Shown: one piece after another, positions 9,883 through 17,867 of the stretch | Numbering within the stretch: the stretch's first letter is position 1 | How the letters are laid out: each line of letters opens with the position of its first letter | Assembly: GCA_938022205.1 (NCBI GenBank) | Contig: CALIEB010000007.1 | Location: 1-64,000, forward strand | Reading direction: 5' to 3' | DNA length: 64,000 nt | DNA from: an uncultured Anaerolineae bacterium | GTDB lineage: Bacteria; Chloroflexota; Anaerolineae; Aggregatilineales; Phototrophicaceae | The notes under the pieces: generated by a model | Databases searched by the model: none | Seen by the model: only the letters and a program-made list of their open reading frames with translations | Told to the model about the DNA's origin: nothing | Program-made: the position numbers and the translations under genes

Positions 9883-10985
9883 CTTTTGTTGTTTTCGTTA
9901 GCTTTGTCCTTGTCATCATCTGTACTGTTGCGTCCTTTGTGCAGCTTCTCGACCGCTTTGAACAGGTTTTCGTCGTTGGCGGAAAGCGTTTGTAGCGCGA
10001 CGCGATACCACTCCTCACGCTCCCACGATAGGGTATCTTCAATGCGCGTCACCAACTCTTTTTCTTTGGCTTTGCGCTTTTGCTGGTCTTGTGCGTCAGG
10101 GTCGTTTTGGAAGGCTTCCCACTCGCCCAAAAGCGTGTCAAGCTCCCTGCGCGTCATGTTGAACACGCCATAAACTTGCCCTGTTAGGCGTACGTTGACG
10201 TAAGCAGCAAGGGCGAAGCTAGCGGCGTTGGTCAGCGTGGGAAAGGTGATAAACCGTCCATCGAAGCCTAGCAGAACAATCAACGCCACGAAGATGCTAC
10301 CGCTTATTTGCACAAACGTCGAAATGACGTTTAGTCGGCGATAAAGATGATAATCTCTTTCCACTCGCTTGAGATACCAGTCGCGTTGTCCCTCGCCACG
10401 TATGCGCAAGTAATCCTCGATGCTGAGCTGCTGGTGCCCGTTATCGCCGTATTTGTCGTCGCGCGCTATCTCGGCGTACATGTTGTCTAGCCACTGGTCG
10501 TCCTTGCGTGTGTTTGCCGCGTGAAAGTCGTCGGTGTCAATCATGCGCTGTAGCTCGCCTAGCTTGGCGTTGAGCATGTTGTCTGCCTCGTGCGGCTCGC
10601 CTTCCGCATAGTTTTTCGCGCGCATGCGGTAAAGATAAATTTCCGAGCGAATGCGTTCCGCTACAATGCGATGCTTCAACCACGCGCTAACGCGCTCAAA
10701 CTGCTGGGCGATTTTGACGCTTGCGCCCGCTACGATAGGCAGTGCGAAGGCTAAAGCCGTTAGCACGACGTACAACCAATTGACCTCAATGAACCATGCT
10801 GCGAAAACAGCGGTCGCCGTGCTAGCAAAGGTCATCGCAATCAAGCGGTAGCGGCTGGTGTTAAAGGTGCGGCGTGCCTCTACCGCTTGATGGTCGTAGT
10901 AAAACATTAGTTCCCACGCTCGTGCCAGCATCCTGTCGACATCAGCTTGGCGATGAGGGGGCAGCTGAGCAACTTCTTCGGTCAT
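9879..10985 (-). CDS. SLATT/DUF4231-like membrane protein with duplicated domain
   Basis: 368 residues from ATG 10985, with AAAGGAAA upstream. Two similar halves each have a charged helix, then a pair of hydrophobic helices (about residues 46-90 and 218-270), then another charged helix; the first half carries YLYRMRAKNYAEGE and the second the phrase DWYLKRVERDYHLYRR. This plan fits the DUF4231/SLATT group of small two-helix membrane proteins, here as a tandem. SLATT proteins have been proposed as pore-forming effectors in nucleotide-linked conflict systems; that role here is inference. The C-terminus is strongly charged. It ends tail to tail with the MoxR gene and starts 78 bases beyond the end of the FHA gene on the same strand. 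Confidence 0.6.
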   Translation of the reverse strand: MTEEVAQLPPHRQADVDRMLARAWELMFYYDHQAVEARRTFNTSRYRLIAMTFASTATAVFAAWFIEVNWLYVVLTALAFALPIVAGASVKIAQQFERVSAWLKHRIVAERIRSEIYLYRMRAKNYAEGEPHEADNMLNAKLGELQRMIDTDDFHAANTRKDDQWLDNMYAEIARDDKYGDNGHQQLSIEDYLRIRGEGQRDWYLKRVERDYHLYRRLNVISTFVQISGSIFVALIVLLGFDGRFITFPTLTNAASFALAAYVNVRLTGQVYGVFNMTRRELDTLLGEWEAFQNDPDAQDQQKRKAKEKELVTRIEDTLSWEREEWYRVALQTLSANDENLFKAVEKLHKGRNSTDDDKDKANENNKS

Positions 10986-11063
10986 AAGGGGGTTTCCTTT
11001 GTGTTTGTAAGCGATACGCTTATTATAACGCCAAAGGTCACCAAGTTTTTGACCAAATGGTGG

Positions 11064-11789
11064 CTATTCTAGGACAAATGCCACGCGCAGCACCATACGC
11101 CCGAGCCGCAGCTCGTCGCCGTTTTGCAGCACGCGAACTTCACGCGGGTGCAGCTTTTGCCCGTTGATATAAGTGCCGTTTGCGCTGCCTAAATCGTAGA
11201 CCTGTATGGTGCTGTCTTCACGGGCATAGCGCAGCGCAAGGTGCATGCGCGACACGCCCAATTCGCTGCCGCCCGCCTCGCTCAAGTCGACCGCCAGCGC
11301 GATTGACCCCATGCCCGCGCTGCGCCCGATGATAAGCTCGCCGCTGTGCGACTGCGGGCGCAAGCGGTAGACCTTGTCGCCGTCGCGCACCTTGAGCAGC
11401 AGCACGGCATCCGCATGAAAGGCGGTGGCGTTATACAGCTGCCCTGTGGTTTCGCTTAAATACTGGGTATCTTGGGTGGCGGGTAGCCCTTCTAGCAGCG
11501 CGCCGCAGTTCACGCAGATGAGCGTGCCATATGGGTTCGGCGTTTTGCACTTGGTACAGGTGACGATGGCGCGTTGAAAAGTGGGCGTGTCGTGGCTTAC
11601 GGTAGCGACACTGCGCCCGCTCGCGCCATCGCGTTCCCAATGGCGCATGAGCTGCGCCAGCTCTTGCCGTTCGCGTTCAGGCAGTGCGTCAATTGCAAGG
11701 CGCAGCTTGTCCAATGCTTTGCGCGGCTCTGCACCGCTTTGGCGCATCGTGACATAATCGCTTAGGATGGTTTCCACACTTGCGGTCAT
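11064..11789 (-). CDS. FHA-domain protein with zinc ribbon
   Basis: 241 residues, ATG 11789 with a strong AAAGGAGG site. An N-terminal helical segment (about 1-75) leads to a zinc-ribbon-like pair, CTKCKTPN and CVNCGALL (about 80-100). The C-terminal forkhead-associated domain (about 140-241) has the usual GR..., SRMHL and NGTYING elements that bind phosphothreonine. Such proteins read the output of Ser/Thr kinases, and two large kinases are encoded in this window, one of them 2.4 kb away. The next gene on the same strand is the DUF4231-like membrane protein, which may be co-transcribed. A consensus-like promoter lies upstream at 11836-11864. Confidence 0.9.
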   Translation of the reverse strand: MTASVETILSDYVTMRQSGAEPRKALDKLRLAIDALPERERQELAQLMRHWERDGASGRSVATVSHDTPTFQRAIVTCTKCKTPNPYGTLICVNCGALLEGLPATQDTQYLSETTGQLYNATAFHADAVLLLKVRDGDKVYRLRPQSHSGELIIGRSAGMGSIALAVDLSEAGGSELGVSRMHLALRYAREDSTIQVYDLGSANGTYINGQKLHPREVRVLQNGDELRLGRMVLRVAFVLE

Positions 11790-11835
11790 GCGCTGCCTCC
11801 TTTCTATATCTATGGTCGTGCCGCCATTGTGCTTT

Positions 11836-11864
11836 ATTATAACGTAGGTTTGCTAAATTGTTAA
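11836..11864 (-). promoter_or_regulatory. Sigma-70-type promoter for the FHA gene
   Basis: Read on the minus strand, TTAACA (11859-11864) and TATAAT (11836-11841) are separated by 17 bases. The -10 box lies 46 bases before the ATG of the FHA gene. It has five of six and six of six matches to consensus. Confidence 0.7.
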
Positions 11865-12035
11865 GCAAGGTGTCGCAAGCGTTCGTTCTTTGTCTCAGAA
11901 CGCGCTCGCTCTCAAACAACGGCCGCGCGGCGCAATTTCATCGCAAAACTATGCCAACTTATAACAGCTTGCTAACTTCAGTTTGGCGTATGATGCGTTA
12001 GGTGTGTTATAACTACAAAAAACATAGGTGGCTTT

Positions 12036-12410
12036 ATGGCGGACAAAATTCGTGTGATGGTTGTCAACGACCAAAGTGATGTCACACAACTTTGGGAACA
12101 GATTATTAACCTTACCCCTGATATGTTCTGCGTTGCTCGCGCCCGCGATGGTAAGCAAGCCGTTGAACTTGCAAAGGAGCATCGCCCTGACGTGGTGGTC
12201 ATGGACATGCATATGCCTGTGATGAACGGGGCAGAAGCTACGCGCGATATTCTTGCTGCGCTGCCGCAAACCCGCATTGTCATCTATTCTGCCTATAATG
12301 GCATGGAAGACGCTGCGCGCGAGGCGGGCGCACACGAGTATTTGCTCATGCCTATTAGCGGCGACAGGCTGCGCAACATCATTCGCCACGTCTATCACGC
12401 GCGCACTTAG
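12036..12410 (+). CDS. Single-domain receiver with the conserved Lys replaced
   Basis: 124 residues from ATG 12036 (TAGGTGG upstream). It aligns with CheY-like receivers: VVNDQ at the acidic pocket, the phosphoacceptor Asp in VVMDMHMP, and Ser in VIYSAYN. Two departures are visible: the first acidic residue of the pocket is Asn, and the near-invariant Lys before Pro in the last third is Met (LLMPIS). The Lys normally contacts the phosphoryl group and couples phosphorylation to the conformational change, so this protein may be phosphorylation-independent or locked. It stands alone between the FHA gene and mutS2. Confidence 0.85.
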   Translation: MADKIRVMVVNDQSDVTQLWEQIINLTPDMFCVARARDGKQAVELAKEHRPDVVVMDMHMPVMNGAEATRDILAALPQTRIVIYSAYNGMEDAAREAGAHEYLLMPISGDRLRNIIRHVYHART

Positions 12411-12448
12411 AACCGCTGTGAACCCTTAAAACCTCTTAAAAACTTTCA

Positions 12449-12477
12449 TTGACGAAACCTCTTCTGACTCGTAGAAT
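12449..12477 (+). promoter_or_regulatory. Sigma-70-type promoter for mutS2
   Basis: TTGACG (12449-12454) and TAGAAT (12472-12477) with a 17-base spacer. It lies after the receiver gene and 40 bases before the ATG of mutS2. Confidence 0.7.
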
Positions 12478-12516
12478 AAACCTATTGGCGATAGTCCGAT
12501 AGGCTCATTGACACGT

Positions 12517-14916
12517 ATGATAAGCGACAAAGCACTACAAACGCTGGAACTGGACAAAATTTTGGCGCAAGTGGCGGAGCTGACCAGCTTTAGCGCAGGC
12601 GCGCAGCTGGTGCGCGAGCTTGCGCCGACGACCGACCTTGAAGAGGCGCGCACGTGGCAGCGCGAAACCGCCGAAGCGGTGGCGATTGTCGAAACGCGGG
12701 TGGGCGTGTCGTTAAGCGGCGTGCGTGACGTGCGCACGGCTGCCGTTAACGCCACGCGCGGGGTCGTTATCGACGCGGGCGGGCTGCTCGACGTACGTCA
12801 CACGCTGCGTCGCGCCGACGTTATCAAGCGTACGCTGGGCAAGCTAAAAGGACAGTTCCCTCTGTTAGCGGCGTGGTCGGACGAGATGGACGATTGCAAG
12901 CGCGTGCAAGACAGCATCGAGCGCGCTATTGACGACAGCGGCGACGTGCGCGACAGCGCGAGCGTTAAGCTAGCGATTATCCGCCGTGACCTTAAGGTCG
13001 CCTTAGAGCGGCTGCAGAGCAAGCTGCAGCGCATCGTCAGCAACAAGCGCAACGAGCCCGTGCTGCAAGAGCTGATTATCACGCAACGCAGCGGGCGTTA
13101 CGTCATTCCCATTAAGGCCGAACACAAGGGCAAAATTCCCGGCATCGTGCATGATTCCTCTTCAAGCGGCGCGACCTTGTTTATTGAGCCGCTCGAGACG
13201 GTGGAACTCAACAACCAATGGCGCGAGCTGCAGCTGGAAGAAGAGAAGGAAATCCGCCGTATTCTGGCGGAACTCACGGAACTGGTAGGCGCGCACAGCG
13301 AAGCCATCGTGCGCACCGTCGACGTGCTGGCGTACTTGGACTTGACGCTGGCGAAGGCGCACTACGCCCTCAAGCAGCGCGCCGTCCAGCCCAAGCTGCT
13401 GCCGTTTAGCCCGCGCCCTAAGTACCCACAGCACCCTGGCAGCGTGATTGCGCTTAAAGGCGCGCGCCACCCGCTGCTCAAGGGCAATGTCGTGCCGCTA
13501 GACATTGAGTACGACGATGCTACGTGGGTAATGGTTGTCACGGGGCCCAACACAGGCGGCAAGACCGTCGCGCTCAAGACGGTGGGCTTGATGGTGTTGA
13601 TGGCGCAGTGTGGGCTGCATTTGCCCGCTGAAGAGGCGCGCCTTACCGTATTTGACGGCGTGTTTGCCGACATCGGCGATGAACAGAGCATTGAACAGTC
13701 GCTCTCGACCTTTTCCTCGCACATGACCAACATCATCAACATTTTGCGCGAATGTGACGCGCAGTCGCTGGTTATTCTCGACGAGCTGGGTGCCGGCACA
13801 GACCCCGCCGAAGGCTCGGCGTTGGCGCGCGCGCTGCTCAATCGGCTGTTGGAACGGCGTGTCACGACGATGGTCAGCACGCATCACCCGGAACTCAAGA
13901 GCTACGCGGTCGAGACAGCGGGCGTGCGCAACGCTAGCGTAGAGTTTGACCTTGAGACGCTCGCGCCGACTTATCGCCTGATGGTGGGGCTGCCCGGACG
14001 GTCTAACGCGCTGGCGATTGCCAAGCGGCTGGGCTTGGAAGATGACATCATCGAGGCGGCGCGCGGGCTGGTGACCACCGAAGACCTCGTGGCGGATGAC
14101 CTGCTCGACGAAATTCAGCGCACGCGCCAAGACATCGCCCAGCAGCACGCTCACATCACCGCGCTCAAAGAAGAGGTCGAACGCCAGCGCGATGAGCTGC
14201 AGGCGCGCCTTGACAAAATTGAAGACGAACGCCGCGACGTGATACGCGCCGCTCGCCGCCACGCCGAAGAGGAGCTTGAAGACTTCCGCAAGGCGTTGCG
14301 CAAGATGCAACAGGAGTTGCAAGTAGCAGGGCTGCCGCTGGACAAAGTACGCGCCTTGCAAGAGGTGGCGCAAAAGATGGTCGAATGGACTGCCAAGCCG
14401 CTCGACGAAGACGAAGTTGAGCGCGTGAGCGAAGATGGCTGGACACCGCGCATCGGCGACACGGTCTTTTTGGACACGCTCAACGCTGAAGGCACGGTTG
14501 TCGAGCTAGACGGCAAGGACGTGGTCGTGCAAGTCGGAACGCTGCGTGTGCGCGCCAAGCGTGGCGAAGTGCGCCGCCGCACCCGCAGCGAACGCCGTGC
14601 CAACTTGCGCGGACATACGCCCGTCCGCACCAACCTTGACGCGCTGCCTGCGTTGGGGGAATCGCCCGGCTTAGAGCTAGATTTGCGCGGCGAGCGCGTC
14701 GAAGAAGCCTTGACCAAGCTCGACCGCTACGTGAGTGCGGCGTACATGGCGGGTTTACCCTTTGGGCGTATCATTCACGGCAAAGGCACGGGCGCGCTGC
14801 GCCAAGCCGTCCGCGAGTTCTTGGCACAAAACCCACTGGTCAGCAAGGTCATCGGCGCGGAAGCTAACGAAGGTGGCAGCGGTGTCACCGTCGTTCACAT
14901 CGTGCCAATGACGTGA
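12517..14916 (+). CDS. mutS2: Endonuclease MutS2
   Basis: 799 residues if ATG 12517 is used; an in-frame TTG three codons earlier (12508) is possible but fits the family N-terminus less well. The protein has the MutS core and ATPase without the mismatch-recognition domain: Walker A GPNTGGKT near residue 346, Walker B LVILDELGAGTDP near 420, and the STHH signature. A long coiled coil (about 520-640) follows and a C-terminal Smr nuclease domain with LDLRG and HGKGTGALR. MutS2 homologues act on recombination intermediates or on collided ribosomes, depending on species. The length is typical. Nothing in the gene looks damaged. Confidence 0.96.
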   Translation: MISDKALQTLELDKILAQVAELTSFSAGAQLVRELAPTTDLEEARTWQRETAEAVAIVETRVGVSLSGVRDVRTAAVNATRGVVIDAGGLLDVRHTLRRADVIKRTLGKLKGQFPLLAAWSDEMDDCKRVQDSIERAIDDSGDVRDSASVKLAIIRRDLKVALERLQSKLQRIVSNKRNEPVLQELIITQRSGRYVIPIKAEHKGKIPGIVHDSSSSGATLFIEPLETVELNNQWRELQLEEEKEIRRILAELTELVGAHSEAIVRTVDVLAYLDLTLAKAHYALKQRAVQPKLLPFSPRPKYPQHPGSVIALKGARHPLLKGNVVPLDIEYDDATWVMVVTGPNTGGKTVALKTVGLMVLMAQCGLHLPAEEARLTVFDGVFADIGDEQSIEQSLSTFSSHMTNIINILRECDAQSLVILDELGAGTDPAEGSALARALLNRLLERRVTTMVSTHHPELKSYAVETAGVRNASVEFDLETLAPTYRLMVGLPGRSNALAIAKRLGLEDDIIEAARGLVTTEDLVADDLLDEIQRTRQDIAQQHAHITALKEEVERQRDELQARLDKIEDERRDVIRAARRHAEEELEDFRKALRKMQQELQVAGLPLDKVRALQEVAQKMVEWTAKPLDEDEVERVSEDGWTPRIGDTVFLDTLNAEGTVVELDGKDVVVQVGTLRVRAKRGEVRRRTRSERRANLRGHTPVRTNLDALPALGESPGLELDLRGERVEEALTKLDRYVSAAYMAGLPFGRIIHGKGTGALRQAVREFLAQNPLVSKVIGAEANEGGSGVTVVHIVPMT

Positions 14917-15048
14917 TGTGAGCTTAGTAGCAACCCGATGAACCACGCGCCGCCGCGCATTGCCATCGCTTGCGTGAAGAGGACGTTGCCCAGCCTGTTG
15001 CTACCGAAAGCTCTGGCGGATAGATGGGCAGATGCGCGCAACTTGTGT

Positions 15049-15075
15049 TACAATGGGGGTGTAAAGATGCACCCC
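15049..15075 (+). promoter_or_regulatory. -10 box followed by a short perfect hairpin
   Basis: TACAAT at 15049-15054 is a good -10 box but has no clear -35. Directly after it GGGGTG (15056-15061) and CACCCC (15070-15075) form a 6-bp stem with an 8-base loop, which would sit at the 5' end of the transcript of the HEAT gene and could protect it. The rest of 14917-15115 shows nothing else recognisable. Confidence 0.45.
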
Positions 15076-15115
15076 TTCTTTGTATCTGTTAGCGCGAAGC
15101 AAAAGGCGGTTTGCA

Positions 15116-16099
15116 GTGAGTGACCATAACCCAGAGATTTGGCAGTTACAAGCCAGTTTTGACATTCAAGGCTTGGTACGCGCCCTCAAAAGTGACAACG
15201 CTGGCATTCGTAAGCGCGCCGCTGCTGCCTTGCGTGCGCTTGGTGACCCCAGCGCGCTGCCCGCCCTGCGGCAAGCTCTGCGCGTGGAAAACGACACCGA
15301 AGCGCGCCATGCTCTGTTGGCGGCGATTGAGGCATTGGACAAAACGCCCGAAGAGCTTGAGGCGGAGTTCTCCAGTCAAGCCAAGCAGCTTGACCGTTTG
15401 ATGGCGCAGCTGCACAGCGTCAACGTCAAAGAGGTGCTGGCGGCGGTGGAAAAGCTGGCGGAGATAGGCGACAAACTGGCGGTTGAGCCGCTGATTTTGC
15501 TCTTCAATGACCCCAAAGCCCCAATCCAAGTGCGCCTTGCCGTCGCGGAGGCACTGCTCAAGCTAGAAAGCGCGCCAATTGAGGTGGCGTTGCTAGCCAA
15601 TTTGCGCCATCCTGATTGGCACATCCGCCGCAACGGCGCGGCAATCTTAGGGCAGCTGCGCGCCGAATGGGCGATTGAACCGCTCGGCAAGGCCTTGCAC
15701 GACCCCAATCCCACCGTCTCCAAAACCGCTATTGCGGCGTTAAAATATATAGGCACGCCCGAAGCGCGCAAGGTGTTGGCACAGTTTGTCGCTAGCCAAC
15801 ACACGCCACCTACCCCCGCCGACAGCAGCGACCGCACGATTGCCGTCGCGCCGCGCGACGGGTTGCTGCAGCGCATGGGACCGCAAGAGGGCAGTGACGA
15901 GGGCGATAAGCCGCAAGAATCGCTTTCCGCCGCCGACCTGCTGCGCAAGGTGAAGCGTGTCTCTGACCAAACGCAGTCGCGTTTGCTGCGCCGCGAGCAA
16001 GCCACCAAGAAGACCGCCGCGCTCGATGACACGGTGGTTGACCAACATGAGCAGGCGCGCAGCCAAGACACGCCCACTGATGATAGCACAGGCGGCTAG
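15116..16099 (+). CDS. HEAT-repeat protein
   Basis: 327 residues, starting at GTG 15116, which has AAAGGCGG five bases upstream; an upstream TTG in frame lacks such a site. Residues about 10-235 are HEAT or PBS-lyase-type helical repeats, recognisable by repeated phrases such as AAAALRALGDPSALPALRQA and AAILGQLRAEWAIEPL. The last 90 residues are hydrophilic and probably disordered. These repeats form protein-binding superhelices; no catalytic residues are visible. It lies 24 bases before the secreted SH3 protein and is probably co-transcribed with it. Confidence 0.88.
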   Translation: MSDHNPEIWQLQASFDIQGLVRALKSDNAGIRKRAAAALRALGDPSALPALRQALRVENDTEARHALLAAIEALDKTPEELEAEFSSQAKQLDRLMAQLHSVNVKEVLAAVEKLAEIGDKLAVEPLILLFNDPKAPIQVRLAVAEALLKLESAPIEVALLANLRHPDWHIRRNGAAILGQLRAEWAIEPLGKALHDPNPTVSKTAIAALKYIGTPEARKVLAQFVASQHTPPTPADSSDRTIAVAPRDGLLQRMGPQEGSDEGDKPQESLSAADLLRKVKRVSDQTQSRLLRREQATKKTAALDDTVVDQHEQARSQDTPTDDSTGG

Positions 16100-16123
16100 G
16101 GCGCACGACTCCAGGAGGTTGCT

Positions 16124-17794
16124 ATGCGTGTGATGCTTCGTTTTCTCTTTTGCGCGCTCTTCTGCTTGCCGCTGGTGCTGATAACGCTGGCGCAAGGCGT
16201 GCGTGCCGTTGTGGTCAACGAGTTTGCCAACGTGCGTCTTACGCCCGCGCTTGGCGCGGAAGTGATTGCCACCGTCAGCGCGGGTCACCTGTTTGACGTG
16301 GTGACGGCACGCAGCGGCGATAACCAGTGGATACGGGTCATCTACTTTGACCAAGAAGCGTGGGTGAACTTGTCGCCGTTGCGCATCATCAGCGGTGACC
16401 TGAACAGCTTGCCCACCGCCGACCCACGCAGCATTCCTTACGGGGGCTTGGACGCGCCGCGCGCCGGGCAAAGCAACGCCACGTCGCCTGTGCAAGGGCG
16501 CGCCCTCGACAACGTGCGCATACGCTCGGGACCTAGTCGCGGCTATCCCATGCTCGCCAACATCTTCTACAAGCAAACGTTTGCCGTGACGGGGCGCACC
16601 GCCAGCAACCGTTGGCTGCAAGTGAGCTTTGAAGGCACGCTGGGCTGGATTAGCGCAACCTACGCCGAAATCATCAGCGGCAGCCTTGACACGCTGCCGA
16701 TTGACGGCATTGTGGCGGATGCCGCGCCGCGCACAGGCAGGGGCGTGGACGATTTCACTGCCACAATGCGCATGCTGCTCGACCGCCTGCAAAACGCCCA
16801 ACCCTCGCTGGATACTATCCGCGCTTATTGGACAGATGCCGCGCTGAACGGGCGCGCCGCCTGCGGACCCTATCCCGCCCGTCCAACCGGCGTGAGCATC
16901 GCCACCCCGCTGCTGGCGGCATACTACGCCACGCTTGAGCCGCTGCGCGTGGACTTTAACGACGCGATGGCCAACTTGCGTCTCGCCATTGACCTGTTTA
17001 TCGAAGTGTGTAACCAGCCCGGCACCGGCAACCCGGTCGGACGTGCCACCGTGCAAGGCGCGCTCGACGTGGTTAACCGCGTCGACAGCCAGTTCCAGCA
17101 GCTGCGCGCGCGTATCAGCGCGTTCTTGCCCGACCTGCCTGAGGGAGCTTGCCAGCTGATTTACAACGGGCGCAGCGAGGTGCTGCCTGTGATTAAGCTC
17201 AACACGATTTATCGTGACACGTTCACGCCGCGCTACTACGCCTCAGGCTACTGCTTTGAAGCGCAAGCCGGACAAGTGCTGAACGTGCAGACTATCCAGC
17301 TGCCCAAGAGCAACTTGACGACGTTTTTGGCGATTTCGCCGCTGGACACGCCGCAGAGCTTCTTGGCGGTGGCGCGCGTCGGTGTCGGCGAGCGGCTTTC
17401 TATCAGCCCCATCAACATCGAGCGCACGACGCGCTACGTGCTAATTTTGGCGGACACAGGCGATGGCGGGCGCATCGGCGGACCGTCAGGCAATTTTGCC
17501 TTTGTCGTTTCCGACATCACCGGACAAAGTGTGACGTATATCTACTTTGACCCCACCACCCAGTCTGTGTTAACCACCCAAGACCCGACAGTGGCGGGCG
17601 TGGCTGAAACGTTCACGGGCGATGTGTTCACAGCGGCGACACCCGCTGCACCGCAGGTCACTTGCCCGTCGACCGCGTTCACGTGCGCGCAGCTCTTCAC
17701 CTGCGCTGAAGCCCAAGCGTGCTTAGCGGCGGGCAACTTTGCCCTTGACCCTGACAATGACGGCATCCCCTGTGAGGGTATCCTTTGCAATTAA
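16124..17794 (+). CDS. Secreted protein with two SH3b domains and C-terminal excalibur domain
   Basis: 556 residues from ATG 16124 with AGGAGG upstream. A signal peptide occupies about residues 1-28. Two bacterial SH3 domains follow, about 30-95 (ANVRLTPALGAEVI) and 125-190 (NVRIRSGPSRGYPML), each ending in a similar IISG...LP segment, so they look like a duplication. The middle (about 200-470) has no domain I recognise; it contains several Cys. The last 40 residues are an excalibur-type calcium-binding motif, DPDNDGIPCEG, with paired Cys. SH3b domains usually bind cell-wall material, so an extracellular envelope role is likely. Confidence 0.88.
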   Translation: MRVMLRFLFCALFCLPLVLITLAQGVRAVVVNEFANVRLTPALGAEVIATVSAGHLFDVVTARSGDNQWIRVIYFDQEAWVNLSPLRIISGDLNSLPTADPRSIPYGGLDAPRAGQSNATSPVQGRALDNVRIRSGPSRGYPMLANIFYKQTFAVTGRTASNRWLQVSFEGTLGWISATYAEIISGSLDTLPIDGIVADAAPRTGRGVDDFTATMRMLLDRLQNAQPSLDTIRAYWTDAALNGRAACGPYPARPTGVSIATPLLAAYYATLEPLRVDFNDAMANLRLAIDLFIEVCNQPGTGNPVGRATVQGALDVVNRVDSQFQQLRARISAFLPDLPEGACQLIYNGRSEVLPVIKLNTIYRDTFTPRYYASGYCFEAQAGQVLNVQTIQLPKSNLTTFLAISPLDTPQSFLAVARVGVGERLSISPINIERTTRYVLILADTGDGGRIGGPSGNFAFVVSDITGQSVTYIYFDPTTQSVLTTQDPTVAGVAETFTGDVFTAATPAAPQVTCPSTAFTCAQLFTCAEAQACLAAGNFALDPDNDGIPCEGILCN

Positions 17795-17867
17795 CCCAAT
17801 CGCACCGACGGCGTGCCGTGTCGCATGGCGCGCCGTTCGGCGCATTACACCACATCTCAACTGACAC

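Noticed and set aside
15740..17056. Long minus-strand frame of 438 codons
   Set aside because: It lies opposite the HEAT and SH3/excalibur genes, which have clear domains and ribosome sites. The reverse frame gives a His/Arg/Gly-rich product typical of antisense reading in GC-rich DNA.
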